NCBI GenBank assembly: GCA_017854535.1
Contig: JAFMHL010000026.1
Span: forward strand, 1 to 58,695
DNA from: Nitratireductor sp.
GTDB taxonomy: Bacteria; Pseudomonadota; Alphaproteobacteria; Rhizobiales; Rhizobiaceae
Direction of reading: 5' to 3'
DNA: 58,695 bases
In this document: positions 28,015 through 37,048 of the stretch, piece after piece
Layout: each line of letters begins with the position of its first letter
How positions within the stretch are numbered: the stretch's first letter is position 1
The notes under the pieces: model-generated
Databases searched by the model: none
Seen by the model: only the letters and a program-made list of their open reading frames with translations
Told to the model about the DNA's origin: nothing
Translations under genes and position numbers: made by a program

Positions 28015-29193
28015 ATGGCGTTTTTTCACACCCTATTTAAAGATGATGATAGCGACCTGCGGGGCGTTTTTGCTGCGATTATCAGTATTTCCGCCATTGG
28101 CATCGCGATTGGCCTTAGTTTTCCGCTTCTTAGTATAATCTTGGAAAAACGCGGGTATTCCGGCGCAATGATCGGGGCAAATTCTGCTGTTGCAGGCATC
28201 GCCTCAATGGCAGCGGTTTGGCTCGTGACCCCGTTTGTGAACCGTTTTGGGGTAACTGGCACGTTGTCGATTGCAGCAATTGTTGCATCGATCAGCATGT
28301 TCTGTTTTTTCCTGTTTGAGTCAATCTGGATTTGGTTTTTGTTACGCACCACTTTTCACGGCGCTTTGACGCTATCATTTGTGTTGAGTGAGTTCTGGAT
28401 CAATTCTGCTGCATCGGAAAAACGCCGTGGGCTCATTCTTGGTATCTATGCCACCTGCCTAAGCCTTGGCTTTGGAATTGGACCCGGCATATTGGCAGCA
28501 GCTGGATCGAGCGGCGTATTCCCGTTTGCCGCAGGAGCAACAATTTTGGCGCTCTCTATCGTTCCGATCATGCTGGCCAAAGCAAGGCAACCAGTTTTAG
28601 AAAATACGGGTGGATCAAGTAGCGCGTTCTTGCGCTATGTATTTCTTGTACCTTTGGCCACCGGTGCAGTTTTCGTCTTTGGAGCTGTTGAACAAGCTGA
28701 ACTTGGCCTCTTCCCAGTCTATGGGCTGCGCATTGGCTTTACGGAAACGAGCGTGTCGCTTTTGCTGATCGCTATTGCTGCAGGCAATGTTACGTTGCAA
28801 ATTCCGTTAGGTCTATTGAGCGATCGTTTGCCTGACAGACGCTATGCACTCTACCTTTGTGGCGCAGTTGGCTTGGCTGGAACCCTCATGATCCCTTGGG
28901 TGGTTCATAGCACCGTGCTTTTGGTTACGGTATTATTCATCACGGGCGGGACTATCTCAGGCCTATACACCATTGGCCTTGCCCATCTTGGGTCCCGTTT
29001 AAAAGGAACCGAACTTGCTCAAGCCAATTCTGCATTCGTGTTTTGCTATACCTTAGGCATGATTGTCGGGCCTCAGTCTGCAGGGATCATGATGGACTGG
29101 GATTCTCCCCACGGCTTCATATGGGCCATCGCGGCTTACTTCTTGGCATATCTGATTCTGTGCCTTTTCAGAGCCGGGACACGAAAAGCTTAG
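28015..29193 (+). CDS. Major facilitator superfamily transporter
   Basis: A 392-residue protein with about 12 membrane segments in two six-segment halves; a loop with 'AKARQPVLENTGGSSS' near residue 190 joins them. The MFS motif A type loop is seen in the second half ('GLLSDRLPDRRYALY'). Its position between the NUDIX gene and rpmG is the usual one in rhizobia. Substrate unknown. Confidence 0.87.
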   Translation: MAFFHTLFKDDDSDLRGVFAAIISISAIGIAIGLSFPLLSIILEKRGYSGAMIGANSAVAGIASMAAVWLVTPFVNRFGVTGTLSIAAIVASISMFCFFLFESIWIWFLLRTTFHGALTLSFVLSEFWINSAASEKRRGLILGIYATCLSLGFGIGPGILAAAGSSGVFPFAAGATILALSIVPIMLAKARQPVLENTGGSSSAFLRYVFLVPLATGAVFVFGAVEQAELGLFPVYGLRIGFTETSVSLLLIAIAAGNVTLQIPLGLLSDRLPDRRYALYLCGAVGLAGTLMIPWVVHSTVLLVTVLFITGGTISGLYTIGLAHLGSRLKGTELAQANSAFVFCYTLGMIVGPQSAGIMMDWDSPHGFIWAIAAYFLAYLILCLFRAGTRKA

Positions 29194-29356
29194 AGAAAAC
29201 TGATCAATTGATTCACCAAATGCTGATATCCACCTGAAATATTGCGATTTTCTTTCCTGTTTTGCTTTGCTCGAGGCTGTGCATTCTTAAAAACATGCAA
29301 ACCTTGCAACTCTATCTTGACTTTCATCCAACAATGAGTAGTTTGCCCGTCGATCA

Positions 29357-29373
29357 AGGGGCTTTTTGCCCCT
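29357..29373 (+). terminator. Stem-loop between MFS gene and rpmG
   Basis: A perfect six-base-pair hairpin AGGGGC-TTTTT-GCCCCT, followed by CTATTTGTT. It is 86 bases upstream of the rpmG start and 164 after the MFS stop. It could end the MFS transcript or act in the rpmG leader; the U-tract is weak, so termination efficiency is uncertain. A possible -35 TTGACT is at 29317. Confidence 0.45.
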
Positions 29374-29458
29374 CTATTTGTTGGACAGAAGAAGTGCCCA
29401 TAAAGCGCGACTATCAAAGTCCTTCAGTCCACATTCAAATTCAGGTTGGATTACCGAA

Positions 29459-29626
29459 ATGGCAAAAGCTACGACCATCAAGATTAAACTGGAAAGCACT
29501 GCTAACACAGGGTTCTTCTATGTTACCAAAAAGAACAGCCGCACAATGACCGATAAATTGGTCAAGCGTAAATATGATCCAGTTGCTAAAAAGCACGTGG
29601 AATTCAAAGAAACCAAAATCAAGTAA
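29459..29626 (+). CDS. rpmG: 50S ribosomal protein L33
   Basis: Structural protein of the large ribosomal subunit. The 55 residues beginning [25 protein letters not shown] are the non-zinc (cysteine-free) form of L33, with the C-terminal '[18 protein letters not shown]'. The length is standard. The gene ends just before a strong terminator. Confidence 0.98.
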   Translation: MAKATTIKIKLESTANTGFFYVTKKNSRTMTDKLVKRKYDPVAKKHVEFKETKIK

Positions 29627-29647
29627 GCTCGATTTTGATGACTTTTG

Positions 29648-29676
29648 AAAAGGCTGCCTCTGGCGGCCTTTTTTTG
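29648..29676 (+). terminator. Rho-independent terminator of rpmG
   Basis: The stem AAAAGGC-TGCC/ GGCGGCCTTTT with a short TCT-like loop is followed by seven T bases. It begins 22 bases after the rpmG stop codon and separates it from the small-RNA region. Confidence 0.9.
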
Positions 29677-30127
29677 TACCGTTTTTTAGGGGGATGGTTT
29701 CCATGGACGTTTTATCCATGAAAATGGCTTGGCAGATATTGTTTTTGGAAAAAGGGTCGGCCGGTCAAACTGAATATGGTACGAGGAGCCCATTAGTTCA
29801 GTGACCGACCGACAACCCCACGGACCCAGGAGATGCGGCGGACCTGAGCACTCCGTAGGGGAACTATTTTCAAACCATCGGCAAATCAGAAAATTTCATT
29901 TTCTTATCTGCTATGGCCGAAGAATTGTTGGCAAAAGACGTATTGAAAGACCGCCTGCCCTGCATGCATAAAATATTGGGTCATAGAAGGATAAAAATCA
30001 ACGATTTAGTAACCATCGCGTACAAAAACGATTCGTTTGGTTAGGAATAAACCTTAACAAACAAAGTGAATTGCAATGCTGGCGCAGTTAAATGCGTAAA
30101 TCACGTAATTTTCAGTTATTTCAATGC
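29677..30127. other. 451-base gene-free region between convergent rpmG and pleD
   Basis: No convincing protein gene. It contains the candidate small RNA at 29749-29863 (see that entry). The rest (29870-30127) is A/T-rich and shows an imperfect hairpin around 29881-29911 (GCAAATCAGAAAA with TTTTCTTATCTGC) but no other clear feature. Confidence 0.7.
29749..29863 (-). ncRNA. Candidate trans-acting small RNA with two hairpins and intrinsic terminator
   Basis: Not a known family to me. Read on the minus strand, hairpin B (29861 to 29816) has CCCC(T)ACGGA pairing with TCCGTGGGG, an inner CAGG/CCTG stem and a 12-base loop. Hairpin A (29813 to 29756) has an 11-pair outer stem GTCGGTCGGTC/GACCGGCCGAC with one G-U wobble, then ACTGAA/TTCAGT and ATGG/CCAT, and a 10-base loop GCTCCTCGTA. 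It is followed by CC and five T bases, as in an intrinsic terminator. The strand is inferred: on the plus strand the G-U would be a C-A mismatch and there is no T tract. The loop of hairpin A contains CUCCU, complementary to a Shine-Dalgarno sequence, and the right flank of loop B contains UCUCCU. No clear promoter was found. Confidence 0.6.
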
Positions 30128-31507
30128 CTAAGCAGCAGCTTGAAACATCACTGTGTTCCGACCAGCGCGTTTAGCCTCATAGAGCGCATTGTCAGCCCTT
30201 TTGACCAAAATGTCGCCAGTGTCGGTTTCTGCCTGACGGCTTGAAACGCCAAGGCTAACAGTCACTGCCAGTTGTTTTGCGCCCTCTTCCACGATGAAGG
30301 GATGCATGGAGACTTCGTTGCGGATGCGTTCTGCAACCACCCTTGCCAAGGTCATATCTGTATCCGGCATGACAATCACAAATTCTTCACCACCATAACG
30401 GCAGGCAAGATCAATGTTTCTAATATTCTTTTTGATACGGCGGGCAAATTCGCGGATGACTTCATCGCCAACGTCGTGACCATGGGTGTCATTGACCTTT
30501 TTAAAATGATCAATGTCGCACATCACGATTGAAAGCGGTTTGTCGCGACTCTTGGCCTTTGTCATCATTTCAGCGAGATGCGTATCGAGATAACGGCGAT
30601 TGTTCAGCCCTGTCAGGCTATCAGTTACAGCCATTTCAATTGTCTGTTGAACCGAGTCGCGCAATTGCACATTGTAGCGCTTGCGCTGCACCTGTGTTCG
30701 CACGCGCGCCAGCATTTCATTACGGTCAATGGGACGGCGGATATAGTCATTGACGCCCATATCCAGCGCACGAATGACTTTTTCTTCCTGCTCTAGTTCG
30801 CTAACAACGACCAAAGGCAGCATTCGGGTTTTTTCAAGCGATTTCAATTGGGAGCATAGGCGCAATCCATCCATATCTGTCAAAGACATGGATATGACTG
30901 CGGCATCAAAATCCTCATCAGCAGCTCTAAGCAACGCCTCTTTTGGATCTGAAACCAGAGCGACGCTGTTCTCGACCGCAAGATATTTTACAATGCGCTC
31001 ATAAGAAGATGGCTTGTCATCCACTACCAAGACTTTCGGTTTTACCGCATTTTGGCGCAAGATGGACGCGCTCATCACTTCCTGAACGCTAATTTCCTGA
31101 CCTGTCGTTGCGCGCAAGCGCAGCTCGTCGGTCAGCATTTTCAAACGAACCAAACTTTTAACTCTGGTGATCAAAGCCAAATCGTTTACTGGCTTCGTCA
31201 AGAAATCATCCGCACCCGCGTTCAAACCTTGGACGCGGTCTTCGCTTTGATCCAATGCGGTGACCATCACCACAGGAATATGCATGGTTTTTGGATCAGC
31301 CTTCAAACGTTTGCACACCTCAAAGCCGTCCATTTCCGGCATCATGACATCCAGCAAAACAATATCGCATTGACCATTCGCACAGATCTCCAGCGCGTCA
31401 CGGCCATTGCTGGCTGTCAGCACTTGAAAGTATTCGGCCATAAGGCGCGCTTCCAGCAGGCGTACATTTGCTTCAATATCGTCAACAACAAGAATTCGAG
31501 CTGTCAT
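30128..31507 (-). CDS. pleD: Response regulator diguanylate cyclase PleD
   Basis: Cell-cycle c-di-GMP synthase. The 459 residues consist of two receiver domains and a GGDEF domain. Receiver 1 has the phosphorylated Asp at D53 ('DIVLLDVMMPEMDGFEV'). Receiver 2 (about 158-275) has lost its phosphorylation Asp ('AAVISMSLTDMDGLR'), as in other PleD proteins where it is an adaptor. The GGDEF domain has 'CDIDHFKKVNDTHGHDVGD', active-site GGEEF and the I-site R-N-I-D five residues earlier, so activity should be product-inhibited. It is 23 bases downstream of divK on the same strand, as in Caulobacter and rhizobia. Confidence 0.95.
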   Translation of the reverse strand: MTARILVVDDIEANVRLLEARLMAEYFQVLTASNGRDALEICANGQCDIVLLDVMMPEMDGFEVCKRLKADPKTMHIPVVMVTALDQSEDRVQGLNAGADDFLTKPVNDLALITRVKSLVRLKMLTDELRLRATTGQEISVQEVMSASILRQNAVKPKVLVVDDKPSSYERIVKYLAVENSVALVSDPKEALLRAADEDFDAAVISMSLTDMDGLRLCSQLKSLEKTRMLPLVVVSELEQEEKVIRALDMGVNDYIRRPIDRNEMLARVRTQVQRKRYNVQLRDSVQQTIEMAVTDSLTGLNNRRYLDTHLAEMMTKAKSRDKPLSIVMCDIDHFKKVNDTHGHDVGDEVIREFARRIKKNIRNIDLACRYGGEEFVIVMPDTDMTLARVVAERIRNEVSMHPFIVEEGAKQLAVTVSLGVSSRQAETDTGDILVKRADNALYEAKRAGRNTVMFQAAA

Positions 31508-31530
31508 TTATTCTGTCCGATTCAAAAGGT

Positions 31531-31902
31531 TTAAGCGTCGCCAAGATAGGTGTGCATGGTTTCGAGGAATTTCACGACCGAAATCGGCTTGGAGATATAG
31601 GCTTCACATCCACCTTGGCGAATGCGCTCCTCATCCCCTTTCATGGCAAAAGCCGTCACGGCTATCACAGGAATGGTATGCAACTGATCATCGTCTTTGA
31701 GCCAACGAGTAACTTCCAAGCCTGATACCTCAGGTAATTGGATATCCATCAAAATCAAATCAGGCTTTTCAGCGCGCGCAAGATCAAGCGCCTCGAGACC
31801 ATTCTTGGTCTTTACGGTGCGATACCCCTTGGCTTCCAACAAATCGTTGAACAGTTTCATGTTGAGTTCATTATCCTCAACAATCATCACAGTTTTTGTC
31901 AT
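31531..31902 (-). CDS. divK: Single-domain response regulator DivK
   Basis: A 123-residue receiver-only protein. The acidic pocket is '[10 protein letters not shown]', the phosphorylation site is D53 in '[14 protein letters not shown]', and the conserved Lys is in 'AYISKPISV'. DivK acts upstream of the cell-cycle kinase network controlling CtrA and PleD. It is the first gene of the divK-pleD operon. Confidence 0.95.
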   Translation of the reverse strand: MTKTVMIVEDNELNMKLFNDLLEAKGYRTVKTKNGLEALDLARAEKPDLILMDIQLPEVSGLEVTRWLKDDDQLHTIPVIAVTAFAMKGDEERIRQGGCEAYISKPISVVKFLETMHTYLGDA

Positions 31903-32019
31903 ATGCTACCCTTTGTCCCTGAAGCGCGACGATTCAGTTCAAATTTATTAAAACGAATCGTAAAGCAATAATGTTGACGAAAAGGTAACAAACTATGAAT
32001 TTGAAGGAATAGTCACCCA

Positions 32020-32304
32020 ATGCGAAAAAGAATTAGTGATGAGAATGCCAAAGAAATAGCGATTTCAGCTCTTTCGCATATTGCCAGTGATGATGACCGC
32101 ATGGGCCGTTTTTTGTCTTTAACCGGACTCGCGCCGGAAGATTTACGGACTGCAGCCAATAATCCAGGGTTTTTTGTGGCTGTTCTAGACTATTTCATGG
32201 GTTACGAACCTGATCTTTTGGAATTTGCTGAAAAGCAGAAGATGGATCCGCAATTGATCGTTGATGCAAGGCAAATCCTTGCTGGCCCAGAAGAGGCTTG
32301 GTGA
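32020..32304 (+). CDS. DUF3572 family protein
   Basis: A 94-residue protein of unknown function. The helical sequence '[34 protein letters not shown]' and '[19 protein letters not shown]' are characteristic of DUF3572, found mostly in alphaproteobacteria. It precedes dinB with a one-base overlap of its stop and the dinB start and is divergent from divK. Confidence 0.9.
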   Translation: MRKRISDENAKEIAISALSHIASDDDRMGRFLSLTGLAPEDLRTAANNPGFFVAVLDYFMGYEPDLLEFAEKQKMDPQLIVDARQILAGPEEAW

Positions 32305-33626
32305 TGCCAGAAGCGGTGACATCAAATTCGGGATTTTGCCGCGATTGTTTTACGCCAGTTGCGGCGGGCGCAACAAAGCCTCAAACGCGATGCAGTAAAT
32401 GTGGAAGCCCCCGTTTGTTGCAGCATCCAGAATTAGACAAACTTCATATCGCACATATCGATTGTGATGCTTTTTACGCCTCCGTTGAAAAGCGGGACAA
32501 TCCAGATTTAGCCGCCCTGCCCGTGATGATTGGCGGGGGCACGCGCGGTGTTGTTTCAACCTGTTGCTATGTTGCGCGTATAAGAGGCGTTCGCTCTGCT
32601 ATGCCTATGTTCAAAGCGCTTGACGCTTGCCCTGATGCAATTGTTATTCGCCCTAACATGGAAAAATACAGCAAGGCTGGTCATCAAATCAGGGAAATGA
32701 TGCGTGAATTGACACCGATGGTTGAGCCATTATCCATTGACGAGGCCTTTCTGGATTTGTCCGGGACGCAAAAACTGCACAAAGCCAGCCCGGCGCTGGT
32801 ATTGGCCAAATTCGCCAAGCGCGTTGAGGATGAATTGGGCCTGACGGTCAGCGTTGGATTATCCTATTGCAAGTTTTTGGCGAAGGTTGCCTCGGACCTA
32901 GACAAACCGAGAGGGTTTTCTGTCATTGGTGAGGCAGAAGCCTATGCGTTTCTTCGCAAACAAAACGTGTCACTATTTTGGGGCGTTGGCCGAGCGACGC
33001 AAACCATGCTCGCCAAAGACGGGATAACGGATATCGCGACGGTTCAAGATATGGACCCTATTGTGCTTGCCAAACGTTATGGGTCTATCGGTCTTCGAAT
33101 CGCAAAGCTGGCACAGGGCCAGGATGCGCGCACCATATCTGCGCAAAGCGAGGCAAAAAGCATCAGTTCCGAGACTACCTTTAATTCTGACATCAGCGAC
33201 CACGAAATGCTTGTGCGCACCGTAAGAAAGTTGGCAGAAAAAGTCTCTGCCAGTTTGAAACACAAACATCTTGCAGGGCAAACTCTGATTTTAAAATTGA
33301 AGACTGCTGACTTCAAAAGCCGAACAAGAAATAAAACGCTCGCAGACCCCACGCGACTGGCAGATCGGATTTTTAGAAACTGTGTCGAAATGCTTGAAAA
33401 AGAAACCGACGGAACGAAATTCAGACTGATCGGCGTTGGCGTTTCAACCTTGATGAGTGACGAAACAGCGGACCCTCATGATCTGGTTGATCTTGATGGC
33501 GCAAAGCGCGCCAAAGCAGAACTGGCCGTTGACAAATTGCGAGAGAAATTTGGCAATAAGGCTGTCGAATTAGGACTGACCTTTCGTGCTGGCAAAGACC
33601 GGAAAGAACAGAAACCCGAAAACTAG
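32304..33626 (+). CDS. dinB: DNA polymerase IV
   Basis: Y-family translesion polymerase. With the ATG at 32304 it has 440 residues. An N-terminal zinc-finger-like motif (C-x2-C ... C-x2-C, 'CRDCF' and 'CSKCGSPRL') precedes the catalytic core '[20 protein letters not shown]', '[24 protein letters not shown]' and '[15 protein letters not shown]', then the little-finger domain. This zinc-containing N terminus is common in rhizobial DinB. Two other in-frame starts (GTG 32301 and TTG 32298) are close, but the ATG is best. The end shares four bases with the convergent DUF3108 gene. Confidence 0.96.
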   Translation: MPEAVTSNSGFCRDCFTPVAAGATKPQTRCSKCGSPRLLQHPELDKLHIAHIDCDAFYASVEKRDNPDLAALPVMIGGGTRGVVSTCCYVARIRGVRSAMPMFKALDACPDAIVIRPNMEKYSKAGHQIREMMRELTPMVEPLSIDEAFLDLSGTQKLHKASPALVLAKFAKRVEDELGLTVSVGLSYCKFLAKVASDLDKPRGFSVIGEAEAYAFLRKQNVSLFWGVGRATQTMLAKDGITDIATVQDMDPIVLAKRYGSIGLRIAKLAQGQDARTISAQSEAKSISSETTFNSDISDHEMLVRTVRKLAEKVSASLKHKHLAGQTLILKLKTADFKSRTRNKTLADPTRLADRIFRNCVEMLEKETDGTKFRLIGVGVSTLMSDETADPHDLVDLDGAKRAKAELAVDKLREKFGNKAVELGLTFRAGKDRKEQKPEN

Positions 33627-33632
33627 TTTTCG
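33617..33632. repeat. Perfect 16-base palindrome spanning both stop codons
   Basis: CGAAAACTAGTTTTCG at 33617-33632 is its own reverse complement. Its central CTAG supplies the TAG of dinB (33624-33626) and the TAG of the opposite-strand DUF3108 gene (33623-33625), so the convergent genes overlap by four bases inside the palindrome. It could also form a short transcript-end hairpin. Confidence 0.85.
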
Positions 33633-34510
33633 ATAGTGCAGCTATTTTTATCCAGCATTTCCAACGCCACGAGTGATCCGGAAATAGTATAGTCTGGGTA
33701 TTTCATTTTCAATTTGCGGGAAACCCCACCTTCATAAAGTAAGAACGAGACTTCATAGACGGGCAAAGGCTCAGTTGAATTGGTGACCGTATTGTCAAAA
33801 TAGGCAATCGTAACTGGCCAACTCACCTGCTTATCCAGCATGTTGATAGCCTTTGCATCCTCGCCGGATAAAACTTCTGAAACGACCTCTGGTTTGCCTA
33901 TTATATTGGTTGTTTTCAAAATCTTGTCGGCTTCATCGCCGCCGTCAAACACATTCAGCTGCGAGAAGGCAATGCCATCTTGTGCTTGCTCCAGTATCTT
34001 AACCAGGTGAGCAGAAATGAAATTTGCCGTTGGTAAATCAACCACGCGCTCATTGGGTGATTCCAGTTTAACAACCAATCCATCGCCGTCTTTATCAGCA
34101 ACACCTTTCACGGTGCGTTCAAGGCGTTCGTTGACAAACGCTTTGGTAAGAAAATTAAACTGCTTGCCATCCGGCCCCTCGAAAGATGCGGTCTGTTGAT
34201 CGGAAGTGAAAATATCTCCATTTGCGTTGACGTTGGTGACAAAACGATATCGAACGCTGATACCGTCGCATTCATTGCCTTCCATTTCATAGACGATCCG
34301 CCCTGTCATACTATCTATGCCAGAACGCTCTTCTGCAGATTCCAACTTGATTTCGTAAACAGCACGGTGCGGCTTGAGGATTTCAAATCCAGCTGCATTC
34401 GCAAATTGCGGAGCGGTGAATATGGCGAGACTCGAGGCAATGAGAAACGAGCGCGTAAGACACGAAGGATTCGCAAAGCCGATTTTTCGGGTAAAATTAT
34501 TGTTAAGCAA
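33623..34510 (-). CDS. DUF3108 domain secreted protein
   Basis: A 295-residue protein. It starts with a charged stretch and a hydrophobic segment (about residues 20-36, '[19 protein letters not shown]') with Ala-x-Ala-type cleavage, so it is probably exported to the periplasm. The body, '[31 protein letters not shown]' through '[30 protein letters not shown]', has the DUF3108 (YcjX-unrelated, periplasmic beta-rich) pattern. Function unknown. The short 121-base gap to the divergent GDPD gene probably holds both promoters. Confidence 0.8.
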   Translation of the reverse strand: MLNNNFTRKIGFANPSCLTRSFLIASSLAIFTAPQFANAAGFEILKPHRAVYEIKLESAEERSGIDSMTGRIVYEMEGNECDGISVRYRFVTNVNANGDIFTSDQQTASFEGPDGKQFNFLTKAFVNERLERTVKGVADKDGDGLVVKLESPNERVVDLPTANFISAHLVKILEQAQDGIAFSQLNVFDGGDEADKILKTTNIIGKPEVVSEVLSGEDAKAINMLDKQVSWPVTIAYFDNTVTNSTEPLPVYEVSFLLYEGGVSRKLKMKYPDYTISGSLVALEMLDKNSCTIEN

Positions 34511-34631
34511 CTAAGCCTCCGAAGTGGACAAATCGTCAAAAAGATAGAGGATAAGGATGTGGCAAAATTCAGATTGCAGCAAATGATTTCTGCTGATTTC
34601 CGAATAAACTGAGCAAAAGGTGAATCAATTC

Positions 34632-35345
34632 ATGGCAAGATCGGATATCAACTGGTTGCGAGAGACGCCAATCGCCCATCGCGGCCTGCATGACAAAGCC
34701 AATGGTCGTTTTGAAAATACATTATCCGCCGCGAAAGCCGCCATGGAAAACGGATACGCTATTGAAGTCGATCTTCACCCATCGCGCGATGGTGTTCCAA
34801 TGGTTTTCCATGACAATGTGCTTGACCGCCTAACTGACCAGAAAGGCCCTTTTAGAAATCATACAGCAGATGATCTTTGCAATATCAGCATTGGCGGAAC
34901 ATCTGATTGTGTTCCCCGTCTTGAAACGCTTTTGGAATTGGTCAACAGTAAATCAGGGTTGGTTTTGGAATTGAAAGGCATTGCAGGGGACGACGCGGGA
35001 TTTGTAAAAAGCGTTTTGAAAATTCTTGAAGGATATTCTGGTCCGGTTGCCATCATGTCCTTCAACCACTGGCTTTTGGAAGATGCGCGCGCATTGAATT
35101 GCCCTTTGCCCGTTGGCCTGACAGCTGATGGCAATGATGACCTATTTGATATTCATTCAAACGCGGTTACCGCTTACGATATTGATTTCGTATCCTATGG
35201 TATAAAAGATCTTCCGAACCGATTTGTGCGCGACTTTCGCAAAACCGATAAGCCCGTGATTTCCTGGACCATAAAAAATCAAGAACAGGTAGAAAAAAGC
35301 GCAAAATATGCGGACCAGATTACTTTCGAGGGTTTCCTTGCTTAA
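34632..35345 (+). CDS. Glycerophosphodiester phosphodiesterase
   Basis: Hydrolyses glycerophosphodiesters to glycerol 3-phosphate and an alcohol. The 237 residues show the family motifs 'IAHRGLHDKANGRFENTLSA', 'AIEVDLHPSRDGVPMVFHDNVLDR' and 'GLVLELKG', with the catalytic His-Arg, Glu-Asn, Glu-x-Asp and His-Asp residues. The ATG at 34632 is preceded by AAGGTGA nine bases upstream; a GTG four codons earlier (34620) is possible. No signal peptide is visible, so it is probably cytoplasmic. Confidence 0.9.
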   Translation: MARSDINWLRETPIAHRGLHDKANGRFENTLSAAKAAMENGYAIEVDLHPSRDGVPMVFHDNVLDRLTDQKGPFRNHTADDLCNISIGGTSDCVPRLETLLELVNSKSGLVLELKGIAGDDAGFVKSVLKILEGYSGPVAIMSFNHWLLEDARALNCPLPVGLTADGNDDLFDIHSNAVTAYDIDFVSYGIKDLPNRFVRDFRKTDKPVISWTIKNQEQVEKSAKYADQITFEGFLA

Positions 35346-35394
35346 CATCATATTGCGCTTGGACTATTGGCCTCGGCCCCCTATCTAAAGAGCC

Positions 35395-36591
35395 ATGGAT
35401 CAGGAAACTGTTTATCACATTCAAGTTTTGCCAAGCCTTGCGGAGATAGACGCAGAGGATTGGGATAGACTTGCGCAGGTAACCCGTGCTGATGGCAGTA
35501 TTTTTGAAAATCCGTTTCTGTCTCATGCCTATTTGAGCGCATTGGAGGAAAGTGGATCAGCCTGCGCCCAAACAGGATGGCAAGCACAACATTTGGTATT
35601 GAAAACCGAAGACGGGCAACAACTGGGAGCAATGATTTGCTATCTTAAAAACCATAGCCAGGGCGAATATGTTTTTGATCATGGCTGGGCTGACGCATTT
35701 TATCGTGCTGGAGGCGAATATTATCCGAAACTGCAATGTTCGGTTCCGTTCACGCCTGCGACTGGCCCACGGTTTTTGACAGGTAGTGCCAAGAACCCAG
35801 AATCCATTCAAGCCGCACTCCTATCTGGCCTAAAGCAGCTTACCACCAAAATCGGTGCTTCGTCCGTTCACATAACATTTATGCTGGAGCATGAATGGGA
35901 TGAAGCGAGTGAAGCAGGATTTCTCAAGCGCACAGATCGGCAGTTCCACTGGAATAACAATAACTATTCAAGCTTTGATGATTTCCTAGATAGCCTCGCC
36001 TCACGCAAACGGAAAAATATTCGCAAAGAGCGACTAGCGGCCCAATCCATTGAGGGCGTATCAATTGAGCGGATTACGGGGGCGGAACTATCTCCAGAAG
36101 TGTGGGATGCGTTTTATCAGTTTTATGTGGACACAGGCGCGCGAAAATGGGGGCAACCATATCTAAACCGCAAATTCTTCTCACTGATCAGCGAGCGCAT
36201 GGCCGATAAGATTTTGCTCATAATGGTAAAACGAGATGATCGTTATGTGGCGGGTGCGATCAATTTCATCGGGGATGATTGCCTGTACGGGCGCCACTGG
36301 GGGTGCTTGGAAGACCATCCCTTCATGCATTTTGAAGTGTGCTACTATCAGGCCATCGATTTTGCAATTGAACACGGCTTGGCCCGTGTGGAGGCAGGCG
36401 CACAGGGGGAACACAAACTCGCTCGGGGCTATGTGCCCGTTATCACGCATTCGGCTCATTACATCGCCAATGCTGGCTTTAGAGATGCCGTCGAGAGGTA
36501 TCTGGACAATGAACGCGAACATGTTGCAATGGAAAAACAGATCCTTACTGAGCACGCTCCCTTCAAGAAAAATTCGTCTGGCTCTAACTGA
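35395..36591 (+). CDS. FemAB-like/GNAT family protein (DUF482-type)
   Basis: A 398-residue protein of the peptidoglycan-biosynthesis-like FemAB/DUF482 family. Typical segments include 'NPFLSHAYLSALEESGSA', 'YRAGGEYYPKLQCSVPFTPATGPRFL', 'SRKRKNIRKERLAAQSIEGV' and 'FEVCYYQAIDFAIEHGLARVEAGAQGEHKLARGYVPV'. These proteins have a GNAT fold, but their substrate is unestablished. It starts 49 bases after the GDPD gene, on the same strand, and may share its transcript. Confidence 0.88.
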   Translation: MDQETVYHIQVLPSLAEIDAEDWDRLAQVTRADGSIFENPFLSHAYLSALEESGSACAQTGWQAQHLVLKTEDGQQLGAMICYLKNHSQGEYVFDHGWADAFYRAGGEYYPKLQCSVPFTPATGPRFLTGSAKNPESIQAALLSGLKQLTTKIGASSVHITFMLEHEWDEASEAGFLKRTDRQFHWNNNNYSSFDDFLDSLASRKRKNIRKERLAAQSIEGVSIERITGAELSPEVWDAFYQFYVDTGARKWGQPYLNRKFFSLISERMADKILLIMVKRDDRYVAGAINFIGDDCLYGRHWGCLEDHPFMHFEVCYYQAIDFAIEHGLARVEAGAQGEHKLARGYVPVITHSAHYIANAGFRDAVERYLDNEREHVAMEKQILTEHAPFKKNSSGSN

Positions 36592-36699
36592 AATCTGGAT
36601 GGTTTTGACAACATCCTATTCGTTCCCTCTTGATATGATTTGGTAAACAACGCCATAGTAACACTATCAAATTTGTGAAAGCTGAAGGAACTTATAATT

Positions 36700-37038
36700 A
36701 TGTCAGGGATGTATCGCCTGTTTTACGTCAGTACAAAGGCAGAAGATATTGGCGAGGAAGAAGCAGACAAAATCGCAAGCCATGCCTCAGAAAATAACAA
36801 CATACGTAATATCGTCGGTGCATTGTGCTTTAACGGCAACCATTTTGGTCAGGTGCTTGAAGGTCCACAGGAAGATGTTTTCAAACTTCTCGATACCATT
36901 CGCGACGACCCGCGCCACAAGGATGTGATTATTATCAGCGAAAAACCTGTGCGTTTTCGATATTTCAAAGACTTCCATATGAAGCGCGTGAGGGGTATGG
37001 ATTTCGAAGAACTTGTAACCGCCATGGCGGCCGAATGA
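36700..37038 (+). CDS. Stand-alone BLUF blue-light photoreceptor
   Basis: A 112-residue protein consisting of a single BLUF (blue light using FAD) domain. The chromophore-binding residues line up with those of AppA: Tyr9 ('LFYVS'), Asn33 and Gln51 ('GALCFNGNHFGQVLEG'), with spacings of 24 and 18 residues identical to AppA Tyr21-Asn45-Gln63. The C-terminal 'DDPRHKDVIIISEKPVRFRYFKDFHMK' is the usual cap. There is no output domain, so it must signal by protein contact. It is 10 bases upstream of a HIT gene, with which it shares a GAGGAAG-preceded start, so they form an operon. Confidence 0.93.
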   Translation: MSGMYRLFYVSTKAEDIGEEEADKIASHASENNNIRNIVGALCFNGNHFGQVLEGPQEDVFKLLDTIRDDPRHKDVIIISEKPVRFRYFKDFHMKRVRGMDFEELVTAMAAE

Positions 37039-37048
37039 GGAAGTATTA

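Noticed and set aside
29781-29790. CGAGGAGC on the plus strand, similar to part of a SAH riboswitch core
   Set aside because: The rest of the riboswitch consensus is missing and the strand evidence favours a minus-strand RNA; there is no downstream gene on the plus strand.
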